The notes: generated by a model not told the origin, from the sequence alone. A stretch of DNA of 64,000 nucleotides from Nymphaea colorata (GCF_008831285.2 NC_045150.1:5654001-5718000); one strand, 5' to 3'; numbered from the stretch's first letter, positions 48,561 to 62,847 are shown. Numbers and translations are program-made.

Positions 48561-48997
48561 TGTTTTATTTGTTTTTTTTTCGAATAACCAATTTGCAATC
48601 TCTACATCTACACCCTAAGTATCACATATCGCTGCAACAAACTTTAGAAAACTCAACAAAACTGCAGTTTGAATTCGCTGCTACAAACTTTAGAAAACTG
48701 AGTCCCTGGGGGCAAGCACTGCTGGGCGGGCTAATGAGGTACATAAACCTAAGTCACCACTTCCACTTCCAGCAGCCGGTAGCAGAGCTCCGGTCAAAAA
48801 TTCCATTCAGGTTCAGCTACATGGAGCATCCAGGCCAGACCTTGGTCGATGATTCAAATACCCTTGGTAAAAAAAATCCTGCCTCCGCGGCTAATTCAAA
48901 TACAGTGGTTGCAGAAGCCAAAACTGACATAGGCGAGAATATAGTGTTGGAGTTTTATGCTGTCAGGCAAGCGACAAAAATTTGGAAATGGAAATAA
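48554..48997 (+). CDS. unrecognised open frame, 147 codons
   Basis: A single uninterrupted frame in a region where most frames are short, with more mixed composition in its second half (about residues 48-147) than its surroundings. I recognise no domain, signal peptide or membrane segment. A short direct repeat (acaaactttagaaaact at 48638 and 48684) lies inside it. It may be chance, or the remains of an exon or transposon. Confidence 0.2.
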   Translation: MGLFYLFFFRITNLQSLHLHPKYHISLQQTLENSTKLQFEFAATNFRKLSPWGQALLGGLMRYINLSHHFHFQQPVAELRSKIPFRFSYMEHPGQTLVDDSNTLGKKNPASAANSNTVVAEAKTDIGENIVLEFYAVRQATKIWKWK

Positions 48998-48999
48998 GG

Positions 49000-51900
49000 A
49001 ATAAATTGCTGAAAGGATTAGTTTGTCGGGTTTCTAAGCCAGTGACTTCATGGATGATTCGTTTACTATTTACGCCTTGTTTGGATGCATGCTCAAGGCG
49101 ACGTTTTGAAGGCAAAACTATTGAAAACGTCGTTTCTGTGCTGTGCATAAAACAGTGTTCTTGAAAAATCTGATTTTATGAAAACTTGGTTTGGACTCGA
49201 GTTTTGCAAAAACTGTGAGGGGGGTCTTTTTTTTTCATTGCAAACACCATTTTGGGCATGATGGGCAGCTGATAGAGGTGTTGTTTGAGTGCTCGATGAT
49301 TTCATTGACGTGCACAAGCTACTGACAGCAATGGCTTGTGATGTTCTGAAACTGTTCTAGCAAAGTGCATCTGTGGTGCTGTCTGAAGAAGGAGGCACCT
49401 AAGGGCGTCAGTTCATCACTTTCACCCTCTGCATTTTGTTATTTGGGTGGAAATGCAACGATTTCTCCCTCATCAACAGTTGAACAGGGGAAATTTTTTT
49501 AAGGGCAACTGGAAAGTTGTTGTGTTTATCTTCCATTTTGCATCAAAGTTTACCTCATAAAGAAATTAAAGCTAACAAAGGCGACGAACATGCATGAAGG
49601 AGACGACTGTAGGATGCCATCAAAGAGAGATGCGGCTCTCTCTCTCTCTCGCCTGTGTATTGCATTTAAACGTGAGGATTTTTTCTATGGGTATCAGTTA
49701 TGTGTAATACATTCCATGTTGTTTATTACTTGTTTGATGAAATGCTTAAGTGAAAAACATTTTTATGCATAAGATCAGCTGTGGATTCTTTACTCGAGCA
49801 TCTTTCCGGCTTGCTGTCTTTAGCGCACAGTTGAAGCAGGAGACAAGTGCCTTTAGCGCATGGTTGAAGCAGTATCCTGCTGCCAAAGAGCTAATACTCA
49901 CCAAAGCCGCTTAAAGGCTTCAAACATGGTTGTTTGTTGTTTCGGTAAAAGTCGATTTCTGCAATATGTTTAAAAACAAGGATCTGTTGTAGTTTTAGTT
50001 TAACTATTTTTCAATTACCATTCACCAACATTTTCTAAAGGTATTTTTAAAAAGAGGTTGAGCTTGCAGATGTCAAACTATAGTTTTAAAATTTTAATAG
50101 GAGCCAAAATATAAATTTTTATTTTTTATGTATATTAAACTAATTTTTTTCAAATTTACCTATAAATTTTTAAAGTTTTTAAAATCTGAGGGGAAGACAA
50201 GGCCCCTGGCAGCCCCTCCTTCCTTCTACCCCTGCTCCGAAACCCATTTTTTTTGTCATCCAAACAAAAATCAGGTTTTACAAAATGAAAACCTGTTTTT
50301 TGCGATGTCACCCAAACACCAAAACGAGGGTTTGAAAACTCATTAAAAAAAAATGGTTTCACAAAACTAGGTTTAAGAAAAAACCATTTTTTGAAGAGGT
50401 TCTACCTTAGAAGTTTTGAACATATGTCTGGTACTCAATTTACAAAATCAGGACGATAGTTTTGATCGAGCCTCTTGATCAACTCAAGGCATATTTGGTT
50501 CTAATTTACGTTTATTAGACTGGTCAAAACCAGCTGATCTACGAGCCCACTATTTCCCGTACACAAATGCCCATGTGAAGGGACCGCCCATATTAAAGGC
50601 TCCACCGTCTATTTAAATGACAAGCTGGAGGCTCTGCTATCACCTGATCGCCAATAGTCGCTGTAAATATTTGATATTATTAGACCAATAGAATGAAGGT
50701 TTCAGACAGACAGCGCAAGGAATCGACTGTGCAATGGATTCCGGTCAGGCCAAGATGACCGCTGTTAAGTTTGAGGACTCTCAAGAGAGTTTGTGAGGAG
50801 GGATACTAATCCATCAAGGCCTTACAAATGTGACACCTCTATTATTGAGGATGCGTTTCATGAACAGGGACCTTACTGTAGAATGCAGATCAATGTCCCA
50901 GTTTGATCATGCACGGAGCTTTTGTCCATGCTCTACAGTGCATTTCTGCCGACGTTTGTCCCTGGAAAAACGTCGGTCTTGTTTAGGTCCGACATTTATC
51001 CTCAGATAAAAAAATAGCCGTTTAGGGCATCGTCTTCTCCTCACATGCTCTCTCTCTCAAGTGAAAGAGGATGCTACTGATGCAACTGATTAGTTCTTGG
51101 TGCAATTTAGATTTCTGCTAGACATCATTTTGGGGTGTGTTCAAGGGCACGATTTGAGAAGTCATTGATACATCCCACGATGCATAGTCAGTGCTTTTAT
51201 CTTCTAATGTTCCTATAAGTATGGTTTTTCAGTTTCAAATGCAGTTTTTCCATCTATTACTGTCCATATATTTTGGGTAGTAGCACAGTTGTGGTTAAAT
51301 GAATATGTTTGTTTTCTTCAATATCCTTACCTATTTCCACCTACAAGACGATTGGTCGGTTGCAACATGACATCTTTTATGTGGTGAAGATTATTAATAC
51401 ATAAATCTGGAGTAACATTTTTAAAAATTTGCTACATTGTTGTGTTAGTTTACCATGCAGTTGATGTTGAATTTTGTTATGAATATGTCTATAATTTACA
51501 TTTTAAATTTCCATCTTCTGTGATGAATGTGTGCATGCTCAGTTGCATATGAGTGGCATCTCCAAATTGTTGAATGTGTACCATCTACTTCTCTCAAATG
51601 GTATGTGTATTGTAATTTGATTGTTTTGTAGTTTGATGATTATATATTTTTTTATTGTTAGACCAAGGGTACCAATATGATCTCAAAACAGCACACGTAC
51701 AAGTTGATTCATGGTGGATGAATTTTGTTCTTTTTAATTTTTTTTTTAATGTTAGTTTCTGAGTTTGGTGGATGAATTTTAGTGGCTTTCCTCAAATGGG
51801 TGAACAATTTTTCTTAACAGTCCATCGATTGTTTTATTTCTATGTTTTTTATCACTCAACACGTTCATTGGCAACATCGTTTTAATGGTCATCAATTTCA

Positions 51901-52859
51901 TCCGTAGACATAGGTCCAACTTCGCCAAACAGTGGATCTTTATCCACAGAAGTTTGTCCTTCTCTATCACACACATACCACATATTTATCCACAAAATTT
52001 CATCTAACGATTTTCATCCATGATTTCTGTCCATAGATGAAAGTCAGTGGTCAACAAATGCCACTTGAATGATTTAAACTAAGAAATCATATCTATCAAT
52101 AGATGTCAAGAGAAATTAACGGAAAAAATATTTACTAAGCAAACAAGTGTCGCATAACATACTTGTTATGCAGTAGAAGAATAAATGGAAGAGGCTATTG
52201 CTTGATGGGGACAAGCTAATTTTCACGCAGAAGTTCTTCAATCCATATCGCAGTGAGAACATGATGGGAAAGAGATCATGCATCTTTCTCTCTTTAACTC
52301 TAAATGCCTTAAGGATTTTTTTTTCTCTCTCTGAACCATCTGAATTCAGCAGGTATTTATTATTCGTGTCCACATTAATTATTTATTTTACATCTGCTCA
52401 TCCTTTTCCAATTTGTTTTGTGTGCTTTCTCATCTAAAATAATGGTATGACTCTTCAAAGCTATTCAGAAAAGCACCAAGAGTAACAACCTTCCAAATAG
52501 ATGTGAAAAGGCTCAATTGGCAAAGAATTAGCTTACCCTTTGACTTTTTGCAAGAGAAGGAAAACAACCAAGATAGAAGCATCTTGTGAAATCTTCGTCT
52601 CATTCCTAATCCAGGTTGGTTAGCTGCATTGTTTTCAGAGAAAAGGAAAATGGTGCCTTTCCCATTGCAGCGCGCGAAAAAAGTTGAATATAAAGAAGGT
52701 TAAGCTTTTTAAGGGAAGAAAAAGAGAGAGAGAGAGAGAGAGAGTTGTGGGGGTGGGGGACACCCATCCACTAAAACCACATCAAGACCTTTGAGCCCAT
52801 TCCACTCTCAATGCCAACAAGAAAGGGATACCTATGGTGACCAGCTTCGTACACCTTAA

Positions 52860-52890
<31 letters not shown>

Positions 52891-53900
52891 GTGAGAGAGA
52901 GTGAGTACTGTTAAGAACAAACAAATGCTGGAATGAACGGTTTTTGTTTCCCCTTTTTCCACCCGCTAAGAGGGGGTCTATGCACACCTTTGTTAGTGAA
53001 GGAAAGGAAATATGTTTTATATAAATACAATAATAATATTATCTGAAAAAAATTTTAAACAACATTACTCAACAGTTATATTTGAAGATTAAATGAAGAA
53101 AAGGAACTTCCCACGTAGATCATGCAACTAGAAAAGCATATGAATTTAACAAAAAGCTTGTATCACAAAATATCAATCAAGCATTATGGGCACATTGTAA
53201 TCAAGTAAGTTGAAGCAAATAAACATTTTTAATTGAATTTTCACTTATATTCAATTCAAGGATAACGATTGAGACTATGCTTTCGTGATACAAATTCTAT
53301 CACATCTTACTCTAGAATTGGATATATCAAACTTCACAAATTCTTAGATATATTTGACAAGACTTCAGTTAATATAACAACACATTCGTGACATGTCATG
53401 TTGTCATTATAAAGAAAATAAAAAATTTCATCTACTTCTGTAGATACAAAATATTACAACACCAACACCATCAAGAGACGTGTTGTCATGATGGTTTAGC
53501 TGCAATTTTAGCAAGATCTCTCAACCTCTACGCAAGCTTCTCATAAAGGAGCTTGTCTTTGATTTTACAGATGGGCCTTTGCATACCTTCACTTGCAATT
53601 TGCTTTTTTGTTTAACAAATACTCTGGACACTATAAATTGTCACCATATACGTATCACCCATAAATGGGTAGACATGTTGAGGTTTTTAGTAATGAGATT
53701 AAGTAGATATTAAAGAAGATGGCTAGGCTGGATCACAAGGAGTGGCATGTGCATCCAGACGCTCGATGCCTATCGAAAATACATGTGGTTGCTTTCACTT
53801 AAACACAAACATGAAGTTCTTGATATTTTCCAAAGCTTTAAAATGATGGTGAAATCAAATCCTTCCATGGTAGTGGCGGATTGAAATATGAGGCTGTGGA
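49000..53900. other. intergenic; damaged repeats and GA tracts, no gene recognised
   Basis: 49,075-49,215 and 50,235-50,400 resemble ends of the 35,988 MITE. A short palindrome, ccgacgttt / aaacgtcgg, lies at about 50950-50975. (GA)n tracts occur at 52719-52745 and 52869-52893. 51,900-52,060 is rich in 'tccaca' and 'gtcc(a/t)' motifs. I see no gene. Confidence 0.5.
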
Positions 53901-54109
53901 TAAATTTTGTTGAAAAGGTGGGAGTTAAGCATTGTACTTGTGCCTCTGAGAGATACAAGAGTAGGAAAATGCAAGCATTTGGTTGATGGAAGTCTAACTC
54001 TAATGACATTGATTATATAGGTGCCTATGTGGTGAATCAATTGTTTTTTTTTACTATTAAAAACAAGAGTTCTCTCATGTTGTCGTTCAAAAAAGGACAT
54101 AATTGCAAT

Positions 54110-57100
54110 TCTTTTTGACTTTTAGAGCATATAAAGAAGATAAAGCACATAGTTATAGTAGTTCAGTTGTGACACTTTTCTCTTAATATTTTCATGGGAG
54201 GGAGGAATTCATTAATGTTTTTATTTTATTCAGTATAATGCAACCCTTTAAGGGTGGATATCAACAATACATCTTTCCTTTGTTGGGAGCAATGCACTTT
54301 CCTTTAACACAATTGGCAACATTACAATAAGGTTTGTATGTGCTCTTCACGCCATTGGACCCCCTTAAAGCCATTATCATCTTCATCACTAGTACTCCCC
54401 CATAACCTAATCTCATTTAGATTCAGTTTGAATTTGAAGTAGCTGAATTTGGGTCGAGGTAGAGGTTTAATAAAAATTTTTGTAATTTGAAGATCAGTTT
54501 CAACATATTCTACAAGTAGCACTTGATTGACAACTCTTTCTCTAACAAAGTAATAGCAAACTTCAACATGCATGTCACAACATGAAAATTTGAATTCACT
54601 GATAAACATTTAAATCCAAGATTGTCAAATTTTAGAACCAATGTCGGATCCTCCTTGAATCCAAGTTCTCTCGAAAGGGACTTGAGCAATACTGTTTTTG
54701 ATGCTTCTTTAGCAAGATATTGTGCTAAGCTTCAGTGGTTGAATAGGGTATAGTTGTATATTTAGGTGATTAGATTGCTTCCGAAGAAAGCACATAACTA
54801 GTTGTAGCTCTTCTACCACCTTAAGCATTGATCTTAGTAAATGTAAGTCCATACTGAATAGCTCCTTCTAAATATCATAAATATGTTCGACATAGCACCA
54901 ATGTGCTTGTGAAGGATTTTACATGCAATCACATACCTATTGATGACATATGTTATGTCAAGTAAGGTGATACATACTGAAGGCCTCCAACTAAGCTTCT
55001 GTATAATGCACTATCTTCAAATGGATCCCATCACACTTGGATAATGTAGAGTTTGTTGTAGCTAGCATACAAATAGGCTTACAACCTATTATCTTTGCCA
55101 GCTTTAGAAGATAAATAGTATACTGTTTTTGTATCAAAGGCATTCCTTGATTTACGTTAATTATTTTACTAGAAAGAACTTGAGGATATGCATATCATTA
55201 ACAAAGAATTCTAAGCATCTTAGCTATTAGATGTTGCATTTCAAACGAGGAGCTTTTCCAGCTGCAATATGTTATCAACATAAGTTAGAACATTGATAAC
55301 ATTACCATGGTCATTCTTTATGAAGAGCAAAGATTTTGATTGAAAACTCCTAAAGGTTTTGTTGATGGAGTTAGGTTTGGAGCCTCTCGAGCCAAGCTTT
55401 TAACACTTGCTTTAATCAATATATTACCTTTTGTAGCTTACACTTACACTGAAGACTTGTTCTATGCTCAAAGTCAAACGGCTGACTCATGCAAATTATC
55501 TTTGTAAGTAGACCATGCAAAAAATATATTGTTAATGCCCAACTATTAGATGTCCCATCCTTTGAAAATCGCAATAACAAACACAATTCTTATTGTGATT
55601 GGTTTAACAACATGATTGGATGTCTCTAAAGAGTTGATCTCCTCTTATTAAGTATAACTTCGTGATCATAAGTTCAGCTTTATATCACGCAATGGATCCA
55701 TCATAATTTCTCTTTATTTTATAGATCCACTTGCAACCATCTATGTTCTCATATTTGTGTGGAGTATTCAAGACCCATGTTTGATTTTTGTGTAAAGCTG
55801 AGATTTTTTCTTTCATACTATGATCCATTAGAGATCACTAGCAACTTTATATCTCATGGGTTCTATTTTCTCATGACAATGGCCTTCAAAGACTATGAAC
55901 CCAAGTACCATACACTGATATGGTTATCATGAGATGCTTTATAGTTACTATTTGATCTTGTTCTTGTTGGATCTAGTGGTTCACAACTAATTGAATTCCA
56001 TATGTATCAAGACATTATCATAATTTTGTCTACTTCCTTAGATGGGAGATACTTGAAACAATAACTTTATTATTGATCTATATTGTAGCATTGTTTTCCC
56101 ATGTGATTCTTAAAACCATAGTACGGATATGTCACTTGCCCTGTGTCCAAGTTATTGGACCTGAATTTGATCAATTCTTGTTATTGTCATTAAACTTGTC
56201 TCCACCTTTCCATTTATTTTGATTCCACGAATCTTCATTGGACTGAATATGGAATGCAACATATGATTCAATGGAGGCATCAAATGTTGGGGGTAGGATT
56301 GTTTCTTTGTTAAGTAAGATGTTATAGATTTCTGAAAATAATAGGAGCTCTTTGAATACCCTAATGGTAGTAACAAAGCTCTTATATGACATTGGAAGAC
56401 TCTTTATATTGCCTAAAACTAGATCTTTATCACTTATTGATTCATTGGCAGTAAATAAAGAATATGCTAGAAATCTGACTTCAATAAGATTTAATCTAAC
56501 ATGAATTTGGTGTTTTTCGTGACAGTTTTGAAATTTTTTTCTCTTTTGAAGGATTTGCATGCTCAAAAAGAATGCAAAAGACTGTTCAAGAGCTAACTAT
56601 GCTTAGTAAGTCAGTGGCTAATCTACGAATTCATCTAAGCATGAACTTCAAAACTGCAACCTTGATCCAACTTAGAGCCAATTACTTAGCTCTTTTCCAA
56701 GTTAAGTAGGTAGGATTAGTGACATCTTGCTTTTTTCAAATGGTTTTCTCAATTGGGTTAGAGGAGCCATCAACAAACTGAAGTAAACTATGTCAAAACA
56801 TCACTAATTCAATTTAAGATAGGTATAATAAGTAATTTGTGAGATAAAACTTGATGTAGACAAAACTAGTTACAACATTCCAATGCATAGATGAAGCATA
56901 AATGGAGTTCATAGAAGTACCTATGGAAGCTATAATAAATCTATACTAAAGAAAGCTGTAGAACACGATGTTGAACACTCTTCGGAACAACATGACAACC
57001 ACACCAATTGAACACTATGTTGACATGTGAAACTGAATAAGCAATACATGAACGAGAATAACCTAATGAAATGATATGAGAGGATCGTACCACTGCATAG

Positions 57101-57385
57101 CATAGGATCGACACTTAGTACTTGATAGCACGTTAAATGAACACACAGAGAATCAAAGCACACACTTATAGTCGTTCAGCTTAGATCATGCCTTCATTGT
57201 TTCCTTTCTCTCTCAACATTGTTATGAGATAGGATGAAATCCACTAATTATTTATTTTTATTCAAAAAAGTACTACCAATTGAAGATGGACCTTTGACAA
57301 TGTATGTTTTCATCATTGAGAGCAAAACACTTTCCTTTAACTCAATTAACATCATTACAATGATGAATGGAGGTGTTTCTTTTTA
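54110..57385 (-). mobile_element. degenerate Ty1/copia element, minus strand, internally deleted
   Basis: LTR-like ends: about 56920-57385 (5' end on this strand) and 54110-54345 share a pattern including gttaaaggaaagtg and nearby blocks, at low identity. Internal order on the minus strand: gag of the UBN2 type (56566-56171; VLGNIKSLPMSYKSF, LLNKET), a damaged zinc knuckle near 56110, then directly reverse transcriptase (about 55800-55640, NxTW ... CKWIYKIKRNYDG), and the RNase H tail (about 54570-54430; VVNQVLLVEYVETDLQI, IKPLPRPKF). Protease and integrase are missing. Many stops; inactive. Confidence 0.75.
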
Positions 57386-57421
57386 CGTTAGGTTCTTTGT
57401 ATCACTGGGCCATGTTAGAGA

Positions 57422-60400
57422 TGTTGGTTAAAGAACTAATTCATGACCGTTCAGCCAAAGAAGACAAGTCAAAGTCTAAAAGAGAAATTATTAAAGTAAC
57501 TTGAGGAGTTTAATTGTTTTCAAGGGTTGTATCATTCTGTTGGGTATCATGAATTTGTTACGTATATCCCTATAGCACCTCTATAATCGACTAGTATACA
57601 TCCTTCTGTGAATTATAATTGAAACAAGTGTAAATGCTGGTTGTTTCCTCATTGACATTTTTATAAAAGTGACACCGACCACAACTCCCATGACATTCTA
57701 AGTTGATAATCATTTCTTATCTCTCTCATATAAGCTTACTATGGTATCCAAGCCACAACAGTCTGAAACCTTACCTTGTTGTGTTATTGTCTTAGTCATT
57801 ACTATGATGTGACCTTTACAAGTCATGTGAGAGAATGAAATAACCAGTTTGGTGTCCATAAATATGTGCAAAAGCAATTATTTGTTCTGAACAAGTCAGA
57901 TCAAGTACAGGACCTCGTGAACTTTGTGAAAGAAATAAGTGAGACATTATCTCAATAAATTTCCAAGGAAAGCAATCAACAAGAGCAGGAGGTCAACCCT
58001 ACATATGTCACTTGACTTCATTCAAACCAATTAGCACTTAGTTGAATAAAAACCATACTGATTGAACTAATTCTAATGCTGTTAATACTTCACATTGAAA
58101 TTGCTCGAGATGTACAGAATGAACTCAAAAGATCTTATATGTCACAATCTCCTTTCTAAATTGTGTTGCTCAAAAAAGAGTTAAAACTTTGTCAAAAAAG
58201 ACATTGTAACACACCTCAACTGCATAAAGACTCTTGCAAATGGTCTCAAAGCTATTGGTAACATTGTGTCAAATTCTTATTTAATGAAAATAACTCTAAA
58301 TGTCCTACCAAAAGAATATGAAAATTTTGTGACTTCTATTACAATAAATGTTGTTATTGAAACCATTAGCTTTGTCAGTCTTTATGCTATGCTAATTAAT
58401 CAGGAAAAGCTAGTTCATTATGAACTCTAACTCGTTGGGTGCTGAAACTAATCACAATACTCAAGTAACAATTGTGGCATTTAGAGGATGAGGCTGTGGT
58501 GGCTATCATGGAAGGTGTGGAAGATCTCAAGGCCATAATTGACCAAATCAAACTTTATCTTAGTCATCTTCATTGGAATTCATAGGAGATGGTAAATGGA
58601 AAATAACTCAAAAGCTACCGGTAATGTGTCATTATTGTTGAAGGAAGGATCATTTGGCCAAGTCATGCTAGGACAATACTGTAGGTTTTATGTGTGATGA
58701 AGCTAAAGATGAACTATAGTATCTAGACACTAGAGCTACAAATCACATCGCCATAAATGGTTCTCAACTACTAGTCAATGAACCTTATCATGGTGAAGAA
58801 GGTAGTATAGTAGGTGATGGTTGCTGAATTCAAATTTCTCAAATTGTTTTTTATCTACTAGCACAAAGGTCTTAGTCTCACATTACAAATACCACTTCAT
58901 GCTCAAAAAATCGCAAAGATTCTTCTATCGGTAGGTCAATTTTTTGTGGATCACAACTACGATTTTGAACTTACTCCCATTACTTTTTATGTCAAGGACC
59001 TTTGGACAAGAATAACTCTACTTCAGAGCTTGAGAACATCAACCAGAGTCTATCAACTTAGAACTCATGTCCAAAAACATTTTTTCACAGATAAAAGGAG
59101 TCAACCAATGTGTTATGGAGTTTGCATCAATTTCTGAGGCATTCTATTAAGAGGATTATTGATCATCTTTGTTCTATTAAATCCTTTTGTTTGATAAATG
59201 AAAAAGATATGGTTTGTGAGAGTTTTCTAAATATTGGTAAAGCTCGTAAACTTTTTATCAAGTTGATCAATCAGAAGAATAGCATACCATTGTACATTAT
59301 TCATTGTGGTGTATTGAGGCCATCTCTGTAGTGTCTAAAGAAGGGATTTCTTATTATCTTCTTTTAGAAGTTGATTTTTCTTGTTTTGTCTAAATATTTC
59401 CTCTCAAATGTGAATCAAATATATTTGATTGCTTTATTGGCTTCAATACTATTGTTGAAAATAAATTTCTAGAGAAAATTAAAATCATTCAAAGTGAGAA
59501 TGGAGGAGAATTCACTTTAATGAACATTTGGAAAATATCTTGACCAAGAATGAAACTGTCTATCGTTTCTCTTGTCCTCACTTGCTTGAGCAAAAAGGGT
59601 TGGTAGAGAGAAAACATAGACATGTAGTCTAGATGAGATTTTTTATGTTTGTTGTTATCCATATGCCTCCTCATTGGTTTTGGGTTGGTTCAATTTGAAC
59701 AATAGTTTATATAAACAATTATCTTTTGAGTCGCCACAAAATCTGAAATCAACATATAAAATTACATTTAATCACAGGCTGAAATATATGCATTTTAAAA
59801 TTTTTGGGACAGAGTTTTGACTGATTAAAACTATAACAAATTAGAACCTCACACCAATACAATTCTTTCTTAGGTAACTCAAACACCATTGATGGCTAAT
59901 ACCCTACCTAATAAGACCTTTATGCCTACCAGAATGACCACCGCTCAACAAGATATGCGTACCACCATCCGCTTCCCTCTAGCTAAACCCACTAGCTCTT
60001 AGAGACCAGAGCCCACTCAAACTGTTCCCCATTTTACTACCATCACAGATATACAACCCATGGTCACCGAATCAGTGACAGGAATATCTTTGCAATGTAG
60101 AGTCTTTATTACTGTTTATTCCAATGTAGTTAAGGAGTACCATGAACCAACCGATCATAAGGAAGTTGCAAATTCCAAAGAATGAATAATGGCCATGGAA
60201 AAAGAATACGAAGCACCACAACAAAATAAAACTTAGAAGCAAGTGCCAAAAGAGCCACACTTTTATGTTATGGGTTTCAAACTGGTACAAGCGTAAGTAT
60301 AACATCGACAGATCCATAGCGAGATATAAAGCTTACCTAATTCTAAAGCAATATCTACAAAAAATTGGAATTGATTTTTCGGAGACTTTTGGTCCAGTGG

Positions 60401-61600
60401 TCAAACTAACATTGTCTGATTCTTGCTCTCAATGTTGCTCTATGTAATTAGGTGGGGCAGTAGCTAGACTTTGACAATACCTTTCTAAATAGGATCCTAA
60501 CTCAAGAAGTGCATATGCTTCGGCCTAAAAGATATGAACTTGCCTTGGTCACATCTGCAAACTTGAAAAAGCCTTATATGTAGGGGTGGGCATCGGGCTA
60601 GGCCAAGCCCGCCGAATTAAAAATCGGGCTAGACCAACTTGTCTTGGGCCTGGGCCTGAACTGGGCTCGGCCTGATTCATTTGAAAAAAACCCTCAAAAT
60701 ATATAATGAAAAATGTAAAAAAATATAATTAAAATTAATAAAAAAAATTATTGTATCCAGTCCATCGGGTTCAACCCGGGCCAGGGCCGGGGGCCCGAAA
60801 GCTCGATGCCCACTCTTACTTATATGGTCTCAAACATGTTCCAAGACTGAAAAAATAGAGCTCGGTTTTTGTTTTAGATCCTCTCTGATGAAGATCATTG
60901 AAAGATTGGTAAACATCTTTTCTATTATCTCAATGGAAAAATAGAGCTCGGTTTGTGTTTTAGATCCTTTCCAGAGCCTCTACATTACAAGTCGTCGGCA
61001 ACACAGATTGAGTTAGTTGTGTTGATGACAAGAAGCCGACTCATGGCTATGTAGTCTTCCTTGGCTCCAACACCATCTCATGGTTCTCACACAAACAAAC
61101 AAAGAGTTGCTTTTTGGAGCACAATGGCTGTATAAGTGATTAGTTAGAAGAGTTTTAGAAATGCTATGGACATTGGCGTGACTAAAGAGAATGTAATTTC
61201 ACATAAATAAACCCCTCATCTTATGGTGTGACAATGTGGGAGCTCTTCATTGAGCATTGATTCCAATCTTTCATGCATGCATCAAACACAGAAGTATATT
61301 TTCATTTTGTGTATGATTATGCAAATAAAGGCCTCATTGATGTTCAATTCATTAGGTCTAATATGCTGATCACACATGTATTGACCAAGCCTTTGAGTCC
61401 ATCTTTGATTGAGCAGCTGCTCAAATTAAAGGGGTGTGTTAAGCAGATAATTAATGACCGAAGATGACAAGTCAAAATCTAAAGGATAAATTATATGAGT
61501 TTTTTGAGGAGTCTAGTGGTTTTTGAAGTTTTTTATCATGGAGGTTTTTATCATTTTGTTAGATATTAACATTTGTTATCTATGTCCCCATAATATTAAC
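57422..61600 (+). mobile_element. degenerate Ty1/copia element, plus strand, nearly full length
   Basis: 5' LTR about 57422-57738 (begins TGTTGGTTAAAG), followed by a primer-binding-site-like TGGTATCCAAGCC at about 57740 (copia usual: TGGTATCAGAGC). gag (about 58030-58440, LPKEYENFVTSI), zinc knuckle CHYC...HLAKSC near 58630, protease remnant near 58725 (LDTRATNH in place of the usual D-S/T-G), integrase near 59480-59700, reverse transcriptase 60170-60570, RNase H and C-terminal part 60990-61435. 3' LTR starts about 61436 after a purine-rich tract. Frameshifts and stops throughout. A hAT-like MITE is inserted in the reverse transcriptase/RNase H interval at 60581-60818. Confidence 0.85.
60581..60818. 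mobile_element. hAT-like MITE inside the copia element, perfect 8-bp TSD
   Basis: 238 bp. Terminal inverted repeats: left taggggtgggcatcgggct, right (other strand) taagagtgggcatcgagct. It is flanked by identical 8-bp duplications cttatatg at 60573-60580 and 60819-60826, the length expected for hAT insertion. GC-rich ends surround an AT-rich core. No transposase. Confidence 0.92.
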
Positions 61601-62389
61601 TTGTAGCAAAACAACAAATTGTTCGATTTAATAAACGATCTTATATGTAATTGGAGTAAGTATACAATTTTATGTAAAAAAAATATTGTAATAAAGGTTA
61701 GAGGACAAATAAATTATCTAATATATCATTGAACACTCTTTTTACAGATGTAACACAAATGATTTCAATTGACTCAATGAAATATAAAAAAATTATTAAA
61801 TAATATATTTTTAATGAAAAATAATATGGGCCACCTGATTTAACAATTATTATGAAGAAAATATGAAAGTCAAATATACTAGTAAAAAAAGAAAGAGAAA
61901 ATTGAATCAATGAACAGTTAGGTGCAATTGGGCAACGCTACGTTGTAGTCTTACTTTTTTATGAGTTCAATAACTGTTTCATATTAAATATATTTATTTG
62001 CGATTAATTTTCATATTTTAAAAAATACTCATTTTATTGAAATTTCTTGACACAAGTTTTTTTATTATTTTTAATTAAATAAATACAAATTATTTAAGAC
62101 ATTCTGTTTAGTTGATGCCTCAACAGTTTGCTTGTTTACACAAAAATATTTAATTAAATACAATATGAATTTGTTAATTAATTAGTTTTACTTGATATAG
62201 TTTTAACTACTTTAAGTTAAATGGTATATATGGTAACTATTTGATTATTATTATATGCAACTTCGTAAAAGCCATTACCTCTTAATCATATTATACTTTC
62301 ATGTACAATTTATATTCTCCTTATGTCATAACTTTAAGTTGGTGCATTTGGCTAGACCTTTTGTCCAACCATTCAGAGGTCACAACTTC
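61601..62389. other. AT-rich sequence between the copia copies, nothing recognised
   Basis: Very AT-rich. May include diverged 3' LTR at its start; no ORF or repeat identified beyond that. Confidence 0.5.
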
Positions 62390-62658
62390 AAAACGTGAGA
62401 ACTCCAACTCAAGCTCCGATATAACTTAAAAGTTAAAATTTGAATTCGGATCAGATTCAGGTATAACCTTAAAATTGGATTCAGATATGGTAAAATTCTA
62501 ACCATAATCTGAATTTGAATTCGGATCAGATTCAGGTATAACCTTAAAATTGGATTCAGATATGGTAAAATTCTAACCATAATCTGAATCAGAATATATG
62601 AATATCAGAAAAATCAAATATGATAAAAAGTATGTCCGATCTGAATCCTTGACATCCC
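62390..62658. mobile_element. 'tagggatgtcaa'-family MITE remnant with 75-bp tandem repeat
   Basis: The right end tccttgacatccctaa matches the terminal repeat of the 36706-37122 element; the left terminal repeat was not found. Inside, a 75-bp unit (starts aatttgaattcggatcag at 62437 and 62512) is duplicated almost perfectly, giving a 25-residue periodic open frame on the minus strand. It abuts the second copia copy. Confidence 0.7.
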
Positions 62659-62847
62659 TAACTCAAACTGTTCTCTATTCTACCACCATCATAGATATAC
62701 ATCCCATGGTCACACATTCAATGACATGAATATCATTGTAATATAGAGTTTTCTGCTTATTCCAATCTAGTTATGGAGTACCATAAACCAACCAGTCATA
62801 AGGAAGTTGCAAATTCCAAAGAATGGGTAATGGTCAAAGAAAAAGAA

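Noticed and set aside
50947..50976. Short perfect palindrome around ccgacgttt / aaacgtcgg
   Set aside because: Too short and isolated to call a terminator, a MITE end or a binding site.
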